Source: Pseudomonas benzenivorans (lineage in GTDB: Bacteria > Pseudomonadota > Gammaproteobacteria > Pseudomonadales > Pseudomonadaceae). From it: a stretch of 64,000 nt of DNA. Made by a program: the position numbers and the translations under genes. Shown here in pieces: positions 9,978 to 18,423 of this stretch. Numbering within the stretch: the first letter of the stretch is position 1; every line of letters starts with the position of its first letter. The stretch spans positions 1,550,001 through 1,614,000 of the forward strand of contig NZ_CP137892.1 of the NCBI RefSeq assembly GCF_033547155.1, in the 5' to 3' direction. The notes below the pieces were generated by a model that did not search any database, had not been told where the DNA came from, and saw only the letters and a list, made by a program, of their open reading frames with translations.

Positions 9978-10000
9978 CCCTCTCCCAGGCCGGGAGAGGG
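9978..10000. other. Intercistronic hairpin
   Basis: CCCTCTCCC, loop AGGCC, GGGAGAGGG: a perfect 9-bp stem with a 5-base loop and no T-tract, lying between the oxidoreductase and dehydrogenase genes. It could attenuate read-through or stabilise one part of the transcript. Confidence 0.5.
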
Positions 10001-10035
10001 GCGAACCCCTACAACAAGAAACCCGAGGTTTTTCC

Positions 10036-11097
10036 ATGTCCGTGTTTTCCCACGTCGATTTCGATCATCACGAGCAGGTGGTCTATGGCCACGACCAGGC
10101 GTCGGGCCTCAAGGCCATCATCGCCATCCACGACACCACCCTCGGTCCGGCCCTGGGCGGTTGCCGCATGTGGTCCTACGCCAGCGACGACGAGGCCCTG
10201 CGCGACGTGCTGCGCCTGTCCCGCGGCATGAGCTACAAGTCGGCCCTGGCCAAGCTGCCCCTGGGCGGCGGCAAGGCGGTGATCATCGGCAACCCGCACC
10301 AGGACAAGAGCGAGGCGTTGTTCCAGGCCATGGGCGATTTCGTCGACAGCCTGGGCGGGCGCTACATCACCGCCGCCGACTCCGGCACCGGGGTGGCGGA
10401 GATGCAGATCATGGCCGAGCGCACCCGCCACGTCGCCGGCGCCGGCCAGCGCGAGGCCCTGGTCGGCGGCGGCCTGCGTAACGGCGATCCGTCGCCGTCG
10501 ACGGCCTATGGCGTGTTTATCGGCCTGCAGGCGGCGGTCAAGCACCGCCTCGGCCGCGACGACCTCAAGGGCCTGAAGGTGGCCATCCAGGGCGTCGGCC
10601 AGGTCGGCTTCGGCCTGGCCCGGCAGCTCAAGGAAGCCGGCGCCGAGCTCTGGGTGACCGATATAGTCGAGGCCAACGTGCGCCGCGCGGTGGAACAGCT
10701 GGGCGCCACCGCGGTGGGCCAGAACGACATCTACGGCCTGGACGTGGATGTGTTCGCCCCCTGCGCCATGGGCGCGATCATCAACCCGCACACCCTGGAG
10801 GCGCTGCGCGCGCCGGTGATCGCCGGGGCGGCCAACAACCAGCTGGCCAGCGCCGAACTGGCCGAGGAGCTGCAGCGCAAGGGCTGCCTGTACGCCCCGG
10901 ACTACGCGATCAACGCCGGCGGCATCATCGACGTCTGCTACGAGCGCACCGGCGGCAGCGCGGCCGAGCTCAAGGCGCATATCGAGGGCATAGGCGAGAC
11001 CCTGACGCAGATCTTCCAGCGCGCCGAGCGCGAGGGGGCCACCACCACCGCCATCGCCGACCGCCTGGCCGAGGAGCGCCTGCGCGGCGGGCGTTGA
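10036..11097 (+). CDS. Leucine/valine/phenylalanine-type NAD-dependent dehydrogenase
   Basis: Oxidative deamination of a branched-chain or aromatic amino acid to its 2-oxoacid (353 aa). The catalytic-domain lysines fall at residues 68 (MSYKSAL) and 80 (PLGGGKAV), the same positions as the two essential lysines of Bacillus leucine dehydrogenase. A Rossmann motif [10 protein letters not shown] lies near residues 190-200, and AGAANNQL is the usual nucleotide-domain loop. Coupled to the upstream oxidoreductase it would give acyl-CoA. Substrate choice among Leu, Val and Phe cannot be decided from sequence alone. Confidence 0.9.
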   Translation: MSVFSHVDFDHHEQVVYGHDQASGLKAIIAIHDTTLGPALGGCRMWSYASDDEALRDVLRLSRGMSYKSALAKLPLGGGKAVIIGNPHQDKSEALFQAMGDFVDSLGGRYITAADSGTGVAEMQIMAERTRHVAGAGQREALVGGGLRNGDPSPSTAYGVFIGLQAAVKHRLGRDDLKGLKVAIQGVGQVGFGLARQLKEAGAELWVTDIVEANVRRAVEQLGATAVGQNDIYGLDVDVFAPCAMGAIINPHTLEALRAPVIAGAANNQLASAELAEELQRKGCLYAPDYAINAGGIIDVCYERTGGSAAELKAHIEGIGETLTQIFQRAEREGATTTAIADRLAEERLRGGR

Positions 11098-11178
11098 TCC
11101 CTAGGGTGGGTTGGCCCTAGGCGTAACCACCGTTGTTTTTCGACTGACTTTTTCACAACAACAAGAGGGCAAGTCCCA

Positions 11179-12576
11179 ATGAGTCAAGACAGCATCGTCG
11201 CCGGTAGCTACGCCGGCGCCTCCAGCAGCGCCGGCCGTGGCCTGTGGTCGTCGCGCTGGGCCTTCTTCCTGGCCGCCACCGGCTCGGCCGTGGGCCTGGG
11301 TAATATCTGGAAGTTCCCCTACATCACCGGCGAGAACGGCGGCGGTGCCTTCGTCCTGGTCTACCTGGCCTGCATCCTGGTGATCGGCATTCCGCTGCTG
11401 ATGGCCGAGGTGATGATCGGCCGCCGCGGTCGGGCCAACCCTGAGGGCGCCATGGCCGTCCTGGCCAAGCAGGCCGGGGCCAGTCGCCATTGGCGCATCC
11501 TCGGCAGCGTGGCGGTGCTGACCGGCTTCCTGATCCTCAGCTTCTATGCGGTGGTCGCCGGCTGGGCGGTGGCCTATGCACCGGCCGCCGCCCTGGGCGA
11601 GTTCGCCGGGCTGGACGGCGAGCGCAGCGGCGCGCTGTTCGGCGCCATGCTCGGCGATCCCTGGAAGCTGGCCGGCTTCGGCACCCTGGTGCTGCTGGTG
11701 ACCCTGGGTATAGTGGCCTTGGGCGTGCGCGAGGGCCTGGAGCGCGCGCTGCGTTTCATGATGCCGGGGTTGTTCCTGTTGCTGCTGGTGCTGGTGGGTT
11801 ATGCCGCCACCACCGGGCATTTCATGGCGGCGGTAAGCTTCCTGTTCGATGCCGATTTCAGCAAGCTCAGCGCCCAGAGCGTGCTGGTGGCCCTGGGGCA
11901 TGCCTTCTTCACCCTCAGCCTGGCCAGCGGCGCGATGATGGCGTACGGCTCCTACCTGCCGGCCGGCACTTCGATCGCCCGGACCGCGCTCATGGTCGCC
12001 CTGGCCGATACCGGGGTGGCGCTGCTGGCGGGCCTGGCGATCTTCCCGCTGGTGTTCGCCAACGGCCTGGAGCCGGGCGCGGGGCCGGGGCTGATCTTCG
12101 TCACCCTGCCGATCGCCTTCGGCCAGATGCCGCTGGGCCAGCTGGTCGGCGGGCTGTTCTTCGTCATGCTGGCGATCGCCGCCCTGACCTCGGCGATCTC
12201 CCTGAGCGAGCCGACCATCTCCTGGCTCAGCGAGAAGTTCGGCATCGGCCGTCTCAAGGCGGTGCTGCTCAGCGGCCTGGCCCTGTGGCTGCTGAGCCTG
12301 GGCACGGTGTTCTCGTTCAACGCCTGGAGCGAGTTCACCCTGTTCGGCAAGACCTTCTTCGACTGCCTGGACTACCTGACCACCAACCTGCTGATGCCGC
12401 TCGGCGGCCTGGGCACCGTGCTGTTCACCGGCTGGGTGTTGAGCCGCGAGAGCGTCCAGGAGGCCTTGGGTCTGGACAACCCGCAGCTGTTCAAGCTGTG
12501 GTGGCAGGTGCTGCGCTGGGTCACCCCGCTGGGCATCCTGGTGGTGTTCCTGCACACCCTCGGCCTGTTCGGCTGA
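11179..12576 (+). CDS. Sodium-dependent neurotransmitter:sodium symporter family transporter
   Basis: Inner-membrane Na+-coupled amino-acid uptake protein (465 aa, about 11-12 hydrophobic segments). The first helix has the LeuT-family signature GSAVGLGNIWKFPY with the unwound substrate/Na+ site, followed by NGGGAFVLVYL. It lies 81 bp after the dehydrogenase gene in the same direction, so the operon probably encodes uptake, deamination and oxidative decarboxylation of one amino-acid class. Bacterial homologues transport Leu, Trp, Tyr or other hydrophobic amino acids. Confidence 0.92.
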   Translation: MSQDSIVAGSYAGASSSAGRGLWSSRWAFFLAATGSAVGLGNIWKFPYITGENGGGAFVLVYLACILVIGIPLLMAEVMIGRRGRANPEGAMAVLAKQAGASRHWRILGSVAVLTGFLILSFYAVVAGWAVAYAPAAALGEFAGLDGERSGALFGAMLGDPWKLAGFGTLVLLVTLGIVALGVREGLERALRFMMPGLFLLLLVLVGYAATTGHFMAAVSFLFDADFSKLSAQSVLVALGHAFFTLSLASGAMMAYGSYLPAGTSIARTALMVALADTGVALLAGLAIFPLVFANGLEPGAGPGLIFVTLPIAFGQMPLGQLVGGLFFVMLAIAALTSAISLSEPTISWLSEKFGIGRLKAVLLSGLALWLLSLGTVFSFNAWSEFTLFGKTFFDCLDYLTTNLLMPLGGLGTVLFTGWVLSRESVQEALGLDNPQLFKLWWQVLRWVTPLGILVVFLHTLGLFG

Positions 12577-12658
12577 GGAGGTGGCTGGCGGCATGACAAA
12601 TGCGCATTCGGCCGTTAAGATGCGCCCCGGTCGTTGCGATGCTATGTCGCGCCACCGC

Positions 12659-12733
12659 GTCCCCTTAGTTCAATGGATAGAATAAGCCCCTCCTAAGGGC
12701 TAGATACTGGTTCGACTCCAGTAGGGGACGCCA
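12659..12733 (+). tRNA. tRNA-Arg (anticodon CCT)
   Basis: Acceptor arms GTCCCCT and AGGGGAC pair fully, with discriminator G and an encoded CCA. The anticodon arm is AGCCC-CTCCTAA-GGGCT, giving anticodon CCT for AGG codons. The T arm contains GGTTCGACTCC. 75 bases, complete. Confidence 0.97.
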
Positions 12734-12771
12734 TCTACCCGGGCAGCGAACCGTTGCCCGACCTCCAGAGA

Positions 12772-12793
12772 CCCCGCCCCGTGCGGGGTTTTC
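12772..12793 (+). terminator. Terminator after tRNA-Arg
   Basis: CCCCGC, loop CCCGT, GCGGGG followed by TTTTCT, about 40 bp after the tRNA CCA end. Confidence 0.8.
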
Positions 12794-12847
12794 TGTCTAT
12801 GCCGGCCGGCGCCGCGCACCTGCGACTTTAGGCCCGGGCCGCTGCGG

Positions 12848-12860
12848 CCAAAGTACTATT
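12848..12860. promoter_or_regulatory. Copy of the PQQ-island motif upstream of pqqF
   Basis: CCAAAGTACTATT lies about 65-75 bp before the pqqF start. It closely resembles CCAAAGTACCATT upstream of pqqA (40603-40615). Candidate regulator-binding or promoter element. Confidence 0.4.
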
Positions 12861-12922
12861 GCGCCGCCGCGGTGCGGGGGCGACCCTGGCTGGGCCGAAC
12901 TGCGCCCGAGCCCGTTACGCTT

Positions 12923-15442
12923 ATGTCCGCCCGCTCCCCCATGCCTGAGATGCCTGCGCCACGGCCCGTGCGCCGGCGCCTGGCCAATGGCCTGGAAGTG
13001 CTGCTGCTGAGCCGGGCGGAGGCGCCCCGGGCGGCGATCAGCCTGCGGGTCGCCGCCGGCAGCCACGACGAGCCCGCCGCCTATCCCGGCTTGGCGCACT
13101 TTCTCGAACACCTGGTGTTCCTCGGCAGCGCGGGGTTCGCCCCCGAGCAGGGGCTGATGGCCTATGTGCAGGCCTGTGGCGGTCAGGTCAATGCCTCGAC
13201 CCAGGCGCGCCACACCGACTACTTCTGCGAGGTCCCGGCCGACCGGCTCGACGGCGCCCTGGCGCGCATGCTCGACATGCTGGCCAGGCCGCTGCTCGAG
13301 CCGGCCGCGCAACGGCGCGAGCGCGAGGTGCTGCACGCGGAGTTCCTGGCCCGCGGCCAGGATGCCGACACCCTGCTGGACGCCGCACTGGGCCAGGCGC
13401 TGCCGGCAGGGCATCGGGCCGCGGCCTTCCTCGCCGGCAACCGCGCGACCCTGACGCTCGACAGCGACGCCTTCCAGCAGGCGTTGCGGGCCTTCCACCG
13501 GCGTTTCTACCAGGCCGGACAGCTATCCCTGGTGCTGGTCGGGCCGCAGTCCTGCGCCGAACTCCTCGCCCTGGTCCAGTGTCATGCCGACGACCTGCCG
13601 GCGGCGGCACGCCAGGTGCAAGCGCCGCCGCCCACGCTGCTGCCCCTGCGCGAGCAACACCTGCGCATGAGCCTGCGCGGCAGCCGGCCGAGCCTGCAGT
13701 TGGCTTTTGCCCTGGAGCTGCCGTCGCGGGTCCCGATCGCGGCGTTCAACGAAGCCTTGGCGCTGCTGCAGAGCGGCCTGTCGACCCGCTCGGCGGGGAG
13801 TCTGTGTGCCAGGCTGGAGGAGGCGGCGTTGTGTCGTGGCCTGGAGGTGCGCCTGGTCTACCGCCATCTCGGCCAGGCCCTACTGCTGCTGAACTTTGCC
13901 CACGTCGATCCGGTTGGCCCGGCCCAGGCGAGCATCGCCGCGGCCCTGCAGGACTGGCTGGCGTTTCTGGCGTCGGCGGCCGACTGGGGGGCGCTGGCCG
14001 CGACTCGAGGGGCGCTCGAGGCGCGCCAGTTGCAGGCCCTCGGCCCCTTGGCGTTGGCGCGCCACTGGCAGGAATGCCTGAGCGTGGGGCGGGAACCCGG
14101 GGCAAGCGCTAGTGCCGAGGGCCTGCAGGCGGCCCGGACGCTACTGCTGCAGATGCGCAACCCGGAGCGGGCGATCAGCCTGTGCGTCGGCCCGGCCGAG
14201 GCACCGGCCTGGCCCGGCGCGGGGTTCCCCCTGCATATGAGCCGGACGGCGCCAGTGGCCGCTGTGCCGCCCCGCGCCTGGAACTGGCGACTGCCGGCCG
14301 CCAATCCCTTGCTCGGCCCTGTGGCGGCGGCGCCGGTTGTGCTGGGGATGACGGCCGCCCTGGACTGGTTCGCCGCTCCCCGCGGCGCGGGCCGGGCCGC
14401 CTTCCATGGCCTGTTGCGCTTCGCCGAGCCGCCACCCCTGGCCCAGCTGCTGGCCTACGGCCAGGCGAGGCTGCGTACGGTGCAGGTCGATGCGCAAGAG
14501 GTCGGAGCCATGCTGCGCCTGGCGGTCGAGGGCGACGGCCTGCAGCTGTCCCTGGAGGGGCCGGCGGATCTGCTGCCCAGGCTGCTGGCGCAGGTGCTGG
14601 CCCGCCTGGGCACGGCGCCAGCGGCGGCCTGGCCTGCGCCTGGGGCGGCCGATGCGACGCAGATGCCGCTGCGCCAGCTGCTCGGGCGCCTGCCCGAACT
14701 CTTCGCCGCGCCGGGCCCCGAGCCGGCGCGTGCGGGTTGCACAGACTGGCCGGGCCTGTTCCGCCGGGCCCATCTCGAAGGCCTGGGAGTGGGCCTGGCC
14801 GCGGGCGAGCGGCAGGCGATCGCCCGCCTGTTCGCCCGGACTGCCTGCCTGCCGCCGACCGAGCCCCTGGCCCGGCCGGCGCCGGGACGCTACTGGCGCG
14901 ACGCGGCCATCGACGCGCCGGAGGCGGCGCTGCTGCTGTTCTGCCCACAGCCTGCGGCCGATGCCGCCAGCGAAGCGGGCTGGCGCCTGCTGGCGCAGCT
15001 CTACCAGGGACCCTTCTTCGCCCGCCTGCGCGGCGAGCTGCAGCTGGGCTACGCCCTGTTCTGCGGCTTCCGTCAGGTCGAGGGGCGCCGCGGCATCCTC
15101 TTCGCGGTGCAGTCGCCCAAGGCCTCGACGACGCAGCTGCTCGGGCATATCGAGGCCTTCCTGGCGGCGCAAGGCGAACGCCTGGCGTGGCTGGCGGAGC
15201 AGGAGCTGCGTGTCGCCTGCGGCGAGCTGGCGCGCCAGTTGGGCGAGCAGGCGGCGAGCGTGCCGGGGCGGGCCGAGCTGCGCTGGCAACAGCATCTGGC
15301 CGGATTGCCGCAGGCCCATGGCGAGGCCGTGCGGCAGGCGCTGAACGGCTTCGAGTCGGACGAGCTGCAGCGCTGCCATCGTGCCCTGTGCCAGGCCCGG
15401 GGCGGCTGGCGGGTGCTGGCCGGCGGCGCGCCGCCGGCCTGA
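12923..15442 (+). CDS. pqqF: PQQ biosynthesis peptidase PqqF
   Basis: M16 (insulinase/pitrilysin-type) zinc peptidase thought to trim the PqqA-derived peptide during PQQ synthesis. With the ATG at 12923 it has 839 residues, longer than the roughly 770 residues I recall for other pseudomonads. The inverted zinc motif HFLEH is at residues 59-63 (H59, E62, H63). The C-terminal half holds the degenerate second M16 domain. A second ATG at 12941 is possible. It is separated from pqqABCDE-pqqH by about 25 kb, as in other pseudomonads where pqqF is unlinked to the main operon. Confidence 0.9.
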   Translation: MSARSPMPEMPAPRPVRRRLANGLEVLLLSRAEAPRAAISLRVAAGSHDEPAAYPGLAHFLEHLVFLGSAGFAPEQGLMAYVQACGGQVNASTQARHTDYFCEVPADRLDGALARMLDMLARPLLEPAAQRREREVLHAEFLARGQDADTLLDAALGQALPAGHRAAAFLAGNRATLTLDSDAFQQALRAFHRRFYQAGQLSLVLVGPQSCAELLALVQCHADDLPAAARQVQAPPPTLLPLREQHLRMSLRGSRPSLQLAFALELPSRVPIAAFNEALALLQSGLSTRSAGSLCARLEEAALCRGLEVRLVYRHLGQALLLLNFAHVDPVGPAQASIAAALQDWLAFLASAADWGALAATRGALEARQLQALGPLALARHWQECLSVGREPGASASAEGLQAARTLLLQMRNPERAISLCVGPAEAPAWPGAGFPLHMSRTAPVAAVPPRAWNWRLPAANPLLGPVAAAPVVLGMTAALDWFAAPRGAGRAAFHGLLRFAEPPPLAQLLAYGQARLRTVQVDAQEVGAMLRLAVEGDGLQLSLEGPADLLPRLLAQVLARLGTAPAAAWPAPGAADATQMPLRQLLGRLPELFAAPGPEPARAGCTDWPGLFRRAHLEGLGVGLAAGERQAIARLFARTACLPPTEPLARPAPGRYWRDAAIDAPEAALLLFCPQPAADAASEAGWRLLAQLYQGPFFARLRGELQLGYALFCGFRQVEGRRGILFAVQSPKASTTQLLGHIEAFLAAQGERLAWLAEQELRVACGELARQLGEQAASVPGRAELRWQQHLAGLPQAHGEAVRQALNGFESDELQRCHRALCQARGGWRVLAGGAPPA

Positions 15443-15820
15443 GCGCCCAGGCCTGGGCGCATGCTGCCGCGGGCCGCACGACCCTTGAGCCCGGGGCATT
15501 CCCGACGTTGCCGGGCTGCCTCCAGGGGCGGTGACCTTGCCACGGCCGACAACCCCCATTCATCCACGCTACTCGCAGCCTGCCCGGTGCCGCTGCGGTG
15601 GCGTGCTGCTTTCACCTTGCTTCGCCTACGACCTTGGACCGAGCGCCTTTCGCCCAGGGTCGGCGGGCGCGGGCGGACTAAGCCCTTGTGCCCGCGCCGG
15701 TGGGCCCGACCAAAGCAGCGGCCAACCGCTGCCAAGGCAGCCTGGGGCCGCCGCCTGCGGCTTTCGATAATCGCCTCCGACCCGGCCGTCCTGCGGTCGT
15801 CCCACCTAGCGGAGAGCGTT
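15443..15820. other. Intergenic region pqqF-porin with an 18-bp palindrome
   Basis: 378 bp without a supported gene. Directly after the pqqF stop is the perfect palindrome GCGCCCAGGCCTGGGCGC (15443-15460), with no T-tract. The rest should hold the porin promoter; no clear -35/-10 pair stands out. Open frames across the region are extensions of shadow frames. Confidence 0.5.
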
Positions 15821-17005
15821 ATGCACAACAACAAGATCGCCACCCCCCGGTTCCTGCCCCTGGCCCTGACCGCCGCCGTCGCCCTGGCCACTGCCCAGCA
15901 GGCCGCCGCCGAGATCGTCCTGTACGACCAGGACGACACCACCTTCTCCACCGACGGCTATATCAACGCCTTCTACGTCAACAGCGACGTCGACCGCGAG
16001 GGCGAGCTGAACGACCGCCGCCAGGCACGGGTGAAGATGGGCTTTCTGCCCAACTGGATCGGCTTCAACTTCGGCAAGCAGATCGACGACCTCAAGCTCG
16101 GCGGCCGTTCATCCTTCTGGGTGACCATCAACGACAGCGAGACCAACGGCACCGCCACCGCCATCGACGTGCGCCAGTTCTATGGCACGGTGGCCAGCCC
16201 GGAGTGGGGCGAGGTGCTGGTGGGCAAGGACTTCGGCCTGTTTTCCCGTTCCAACATCTTCCTCGACGAGATGCTCGCCGGTTACGGCAACGTCAGCGAC
16301 ACCCTGGGCCTGGTCGACGGCACCGGCGTGTCCTTCGGCAACATCGGCACCGGCTACCCCTATCCCTTCCCGACCTCGCAGATCACCTACCGCAACAACA
16401 ACCTGGCCGAGGGCCTGCGTTTCGCGGTCGGCATCATGGACCCGGTGGACACCAACGACGACAGCGCCGTCGGCCGCGCCTACCAGGAAGAGCCGCGCTT
16501 CGAGTCCGAGATCAGCTACCAGTTCGAGCTGGGCGGGGCGACCCTCTACTCCTGGCTCAACGGCGCCTACCAGACCTCGGACAACACCGACAGCAGCGTC
16601 GACTCGGTGACCTCCCAGGGCGTCGGCTACGGCGTGCAGGCCAAGATGGGCGGCGTCTCGCTGACCGCCTCGGGCTTCCAGGCCGAGGGCATCAACCCCT
16701 TCTTCACCAACAATGCCGGCGAGCCGACCCTGCGCGAGATCGACAGCGACGGCTACCTGCTGCAGGGCTCCTATACCTTCGGCAAGAACCGCGTGGCGCT
16801 GTCCTACGGCAAGACCGAGGACGACGGCAACGGCCTGGGCAGCGCCGCCGACTACGAGACCCGCGGCATCGCCTACTTCCGCACCATCAACGACAACCTC
16901 AAGCTGGTCGCCGAATACAACCAGTATCAGATCGACGCCGCCGCCGGCAGCGGCCTGGGCGAAGACACCGACACCTTCGCCGTGGGTGCCGTGCTGAGCT
17001 GGTAA
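15821..17005 (+). CDS. Outer-membrane porin (Gram-negative porin family)
   Basis: 394 residues with a signal peptide (hydrophobic stretch about 12-30, cut after AQQAAA) and a beta-barrel composition: alternating polar/hydrophobic strands, many Asn, Asp and Gly, and a C-terminal FAVGAVLSW ending in an aromatic residue as used for outer-membrane insertion. Internal parts such as VRQFYGTV, GKDFGLFSRSN and YRNNNLAEGLRFAVG are typical of general diffusion porins. Its position inside the PQQ island suggests entry of alcohol substrates, which is inference. The ATG at 15821 follows GGAGAG; it ends at a strong terminator. Confidence 0.88.
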   Translation: MHNNKIATPRFLPLALTAAVALATAQQAAAEIVLYDQDDTTFSTDGYINAFYVNSDVDREGELNDRRQARVKMGFLPNWIGFNFGKQIDDLKLGGRSSFWVTINDSETNGTATAIDVRQFYGTVASPEWGEVLVGKDFGLFSRSNIFLDEMLAGYGNVSDTLGLVDGTGVSFGNIGTGYPYPFPTSQITYRNNNLAEGLRFAVGIMDPVDTNDDSAVGRAYQEEPRFESEISYQFELGGATLYSWLNGAYQTSDNTDSSVDSVTSQGVGYGVQAKMGGVSLTASGFQAEGINPFFTNNAGEPTLREIDSDGYLLQGSYTFGKNRVALSYGKTEDDGNGLGSAADYETRGIAYFRTINDNLKLVAEYNQYQIDAAAGSGLGEDTDTFAVGAVLSW

Positions 17006-17019
17006 ACGAGGCCTCATGA

Positions 17020-17049
17020 GCCGGACGGGGCCGCCCCGTCCGGCTTTTT
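17020..17049 (+). terminator. Rho-independent terminator after the porin gene
   Basis: GCCGGACGGGG, loop CCG, CCCCGTCCGGC then TTTTT: an 11-bp perfect stem. Confidence 0.93.
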
Positions 17050-17063
17050 CATGGGAGGTGGTT

Positions 17064-17156
17064 ATGTGGGAGTTCTGGGGTTTCGGTGGTCTGATCCTGC
17101 TGCCGATGAGCGCGATATTCGGCGTGTTGCCGCTGTGTCTGATGCGCTGGTTCTAG
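17064..17156 (+). CDS. Small hydrophobic protein of 30 residues
   Basis: An ATG at 17064 opens 30 codons ending in TAG at 17156. A near-perfect ribosome site GGGAGGTGG (17053-17061) is suitably spaced. The peptide begins MWEFWGFGG, continues with a single hydrophobic segment (LILLPMSAIFGVLPLCL) and ends MRWF, so it would be a one-pass membrane peptide with aromatic ends. It lies 15 bp after the porin terminator and about 100 bp before nosP. I do not recognise a family. The strong ribosome site and the compact membrane-peptide design are the evidence; no function is inferred. Confidence 0.5.
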   Translation: MWEFWGFGGLILLPMSAIFGVLPLCLMRWF

Positions 17157-17161
17157 TGCCT

Positions 17162-17200
17162 TGCTACTTAGGGAGGAGGCCCGGCGGCACTCAAGTAGCA
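17162..17200. promoter_or_regulatory. Inverted repeat upstream of nosP-nahK
   Basis: TGCTACTT (17162-17169) and AAGTAGCA (17193-17200) are perfect reverse complements. The left arm in context, TTGCTACTTAGGGAGGAGG, matches the segment upstream of the alcohol dehydrogenase gene (TTGCTACCAAGGGAGTAGG) at 16 of 19 positions. Candidate operator shared with the PQQ regulon. Confidence 0.5.
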
Positions 17201-17259
17201 TGGGGGGCGCGGGCCGGGCTTCGTAGAATCCCCATGACGAGTAGGTTCTTTCATGGGGC

Positions 17260-18423
17260 ATGGCTATGCGGCAGGAGCTGACAGAAGGCGTGGTCACCGC
17301 GATGTCGGCGGCCCGGGACGTGGAGCTGGTGGCCCAGGAGCTGGCGCGCCAGCTGATCCATCCGCACCTGGGTTTCGTGCTGTTCTTCTGCTCCGCCGAA
17401 TACGACCTGCAGGGCCTCGGCGAGGCGCTGGAACAGCACTTTGGCGGCATCGGCCTGGTCGGCTGCACCAGCGCCGGCGAGATCACCCCCCAGGGCTACG
17501 GCCGCGGTTGCGTCAGCGCGGTGGGCTTCGACCACCGCAGCTTCTCGGTCGCCAGCGCGCTGATCGACGAGATGGAACGCTTCAGCCTGATCGACGCCCA
17601 GCAACTGGTCGAGCGCCTGGTCGGCGACTGCCGGCACAACGAACTGGCGCCGATCAAGGGCCACAGTTTCGCCCTGACCCTGCTCGATGGCCTGTCCAGC
17701 CGCGAGGAGGTGGTGCTCGGCGCGCTCAGCGCCGCCTTCGGCAGCATCCCTCACTTCGGCGGCTCGGCCGGCGACGACAACCACCTGACCCATACCCACG
17801 TCTACTACGGCGGCCAGTTCCACACCGGCGCGGCGGTGGTGGTGCTGTTCAACACCTGGCTGGACTTCGAGGTGTTCAGCACCCACCACATCGAGCCGCG
17901 CGCCGACAAGCTGGTGGTCACCCGGGCCGACAGCGCCCGCCGCCGGGTGCACGAGCTCAATGCCGCGCCCGCCGCCCTGGAATACGCGCGGCTGATCGGC
18001 GTGGCCGTGGCCGACCTGGACATGCGCCTGTTCGCCGCCCATCCGCTGGCCGTGCGCATCGGCGGCCAGTACTACGTGCGCTCGATCCAGCGGGTCAACG
18101 AGGACCTCAGCCTGAGCTTCTACTGCGCGGTGGAGAACGGCATCGTCCTCACCGCCATGCGCCCGGGACCGCTGCTGGCCAACCTCGAAGGGCTGTTCGA
18201 CGGCCTGCGCCGGCGCCTCGGCCCGCTGCTGCTGACCATCGGCTGCGACTGCTTCCTGCGCCGCCTGGAGATCGAGGCCGAGGGTGGCGTCGACCCCGTC
18301 GCCGCCTTGCTGCGCCAGCAGCGGGTCATAGGCTTCAACACCTACGGAGAGCAGTTCAATGGCATGCACATCAACCAGACCTTCACCGGAGTCGCCATCG
18401 GCCGCCCCGGCCGGGGCGGATGA
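17260..18423 (+). CDS. nosP: FIST-domain sensor protein, NosP-like
   Basis: 387 residues with FIST_N (about 20-210) and FIST_C (about 225-370) sensory domains and no signal peptide or membrane segment, so cytosolic. In P. aeruginosa the gene next to the kinase NahK/ErcS' encodes NosP, a haem protein that senses nitric oxide and inhibits the kinase. Here the same order is kept and the next gene overlaps by 65 bp, suggesting translational coupling. Starts at ATG 17260 or 17266 are equally possible; neither has a strong ribosome site. The haem-binding role is taken from the family, not visible here. Confidence 0.85.
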   Translation: MAMRQELTEGVVTAMSAARDVELVAQELARQLIHPHLGFVLFFCSAEYDLQGLGEALEQHFGGIGLVGCTSAGEITPQGYGRGCVSAVGFDHRSFSVASALIDEMERFSLIDAQQLVERLVGDCRHNELAPIKGHSFALTLLDGLSSREEVVLGALSAAFGSIPHFGGSAGDDNHLTHTHVYYGGQFHTGAAVVVLFNTWLDFEVFSTHHIEPRADKLVVTRADSARRRVHELNAAPAALEYARLIGVAVADLDMRLFAAHPLAVRIGGQYYVRSIQRVNEDLSLSFYCAVENGIVLTAMRPGPLLANLEGLFDGLRRRLGPLLLTIGCDCFLRRLEIEAEGGVDPVAALLRQQRVIGFNTYGEQFNGMHINQTFTGVAIGRPGRGG

